Source: Burkholderia anthina (lineage in GTDB: Bacteria; Pseudomonadota; Gammaproteobacteria; Burkholderiales; Burkholderiaceae). Taken from it: DNA of 64,000 nt. The DNA lies in the NCBI RefSeq assembly GCF_001547525.1, contig NZ_CM003768.1:3162001-3226000 (forward strand). The letters are read 5' to 3'. The translations under genes and the position numbers were made by a program. Numbering within the stretch: the first letter of the stretch is position 1; each line of letters begins with the position of its first letter. Under the pieces are notes generated by a model, which saw only the letters and a list, made by a program, of their open reading frames with translations, made no database searches and was not told the DNA's origin. Below, piece after piece: positions 63,671 through 64,000 of the stretch.

Positions 63671-64000
63671 TTACTGCGGCTTGGGCAGCCCGTCGAGCTT
63701 CATGCCCGGCTTGATGCCCTTCGCGGCGAACCAGCCCTTGCTCATCTCGAGCGCATAGACGCCGTTGTTGCGCGGGCAGTGGTTGTCCGTCGTCTCGGCC
63801 TTCATCTCGTCGATGTCGGTGATCGTGCCGTCCGCGCGGATGAACGCGATCGACAGCGGAATCAGCGTGTTCTTCATCCAGAAGCAGTGCACGGCGTTCT
63901 CGTTGAAGACGAACAGCATGCCTTCGTTCGGCGCGAGCTGCGAACGGTACATCAGCCCCTGTTCGCGGTCGGCGTCGTTCGCGGCGACGGCCGCGTCGAT
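63671..64000 (-). CDS. DUF192 family protein, C-terminal part
   Basis: The last 109 residues of a DUF192 protein; the start lies beyond the window. Characteristic motifs are REQGLMYRS at the window edge, [24 protein letters not shown] and the C-terminal [17 protein letters not shown]. Family members usually have a signal peptide and an unknown periplasmic function. It ends before a good terminator. Confidence 0.88.
   Translation of the reverse strand: MDAAVAANDADREQGLMYRSQLAPNEGMLFVFNENAVHCFWMKNTLIPLSIAFIRADGTITDIDEMKAETTDNHCPRNNGVYALEMSKGWFAAKGIKPGMKLDGLPKPQ

Overview
The window is a GC-rich stretch (roughly two thirds G+C by eye) whose gene order and protein sequences point to chromosome 1 of a Burkholderia, most likely the B. 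cepacia complex. The evidence is recognition of the proteins and of the blocks kynR/kynB-kynU-kynA, sodB-xseA-lpxK-kdsB-adk and murJ-rpsT-argF-murB; no database search was run. I saw no tRNA, rRNA, insertion sequence, prophage, integrase-linked island or CRISPR array. Most of the window is housekeeping DNA with catabolic and accessory genes at both ends.

Region 1 (1-5.4 kb) is a D-arabitol module: the end of an MFS carrier, a SorC-type regulator, xylulokinase and D-arabinitol 4-dehydrogenase, with a 10-bp inverted repeat upstream of the dehydrogenase. Region 2 (4.4-11.2 kb) is an aromatic module: a LysR regulator divergent from benzoylformate decarboxylase, a benzaldehyde-type dehydrogenase, a ketopantoate-reductase-like protein and an AAHS aromatic-acid permease. 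A clean inverted repeat lies in the divergent promoter. Region 3 (11.2-14.8 kb) is tryptophan breakdown to anthranilate: kynB-kynU-kynA divergent from its Lrp-type regulator, with a palindrome over the predicted promoter. Benzoate and anthranilate both feed the catechol route, so regions 2 and 3 are metabolic neighbours as well as physical ones.

Region 4 (14.8-26.1 kb) holds a flavin reductase, an SBP56/methanethiol oxidase with a coupled membrane protein, msrA, a DUF72 protein, cfa, pdxH, tcdA, a thioredoxin-TPR protein, a pirin and an EamA exporter. Many of these are redox or sulfur functions. Region 5 (26.1-46.6 kb) is core: amiC, tsaE, queG, ogt, xerD, an acyl-CoA ligase, ybaK, plsY, yajQ, murB, argF, a DUF3579 gene, rpsT, murJ, a SirB1-type protein, adk, kdsB, a Trm112-like protein, lpxK, xseA and sodB. 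It is punctuated by good intrinsic terminators and several recognisable promoters.

Region 6 (46.6-61.2 kb) is accessory: chrA, a Crp/Fnr regulator, an Mpo1-like protein, a methyltransferase, a degenerate EAL protein, a DHA2 efflux pump, DUF2917, an HTH-citrate synthase divergent from an unusually arranged class III CoA-transferase, a GntR regulator, an aldo/keto reductase, a secreted glycine-rich repeat protein built on two 15-bp tandem arrays plus a polyglycine tract, and a nickel permease. Region 7 (61.3-64 kb) is a stand-alone EF-G gene followed by a truncated DUF192 gene. The least explained items are the glycine-rich protein, the HTH-citrate synthase/CoA-transferase pair and the degenerate EAL protein.
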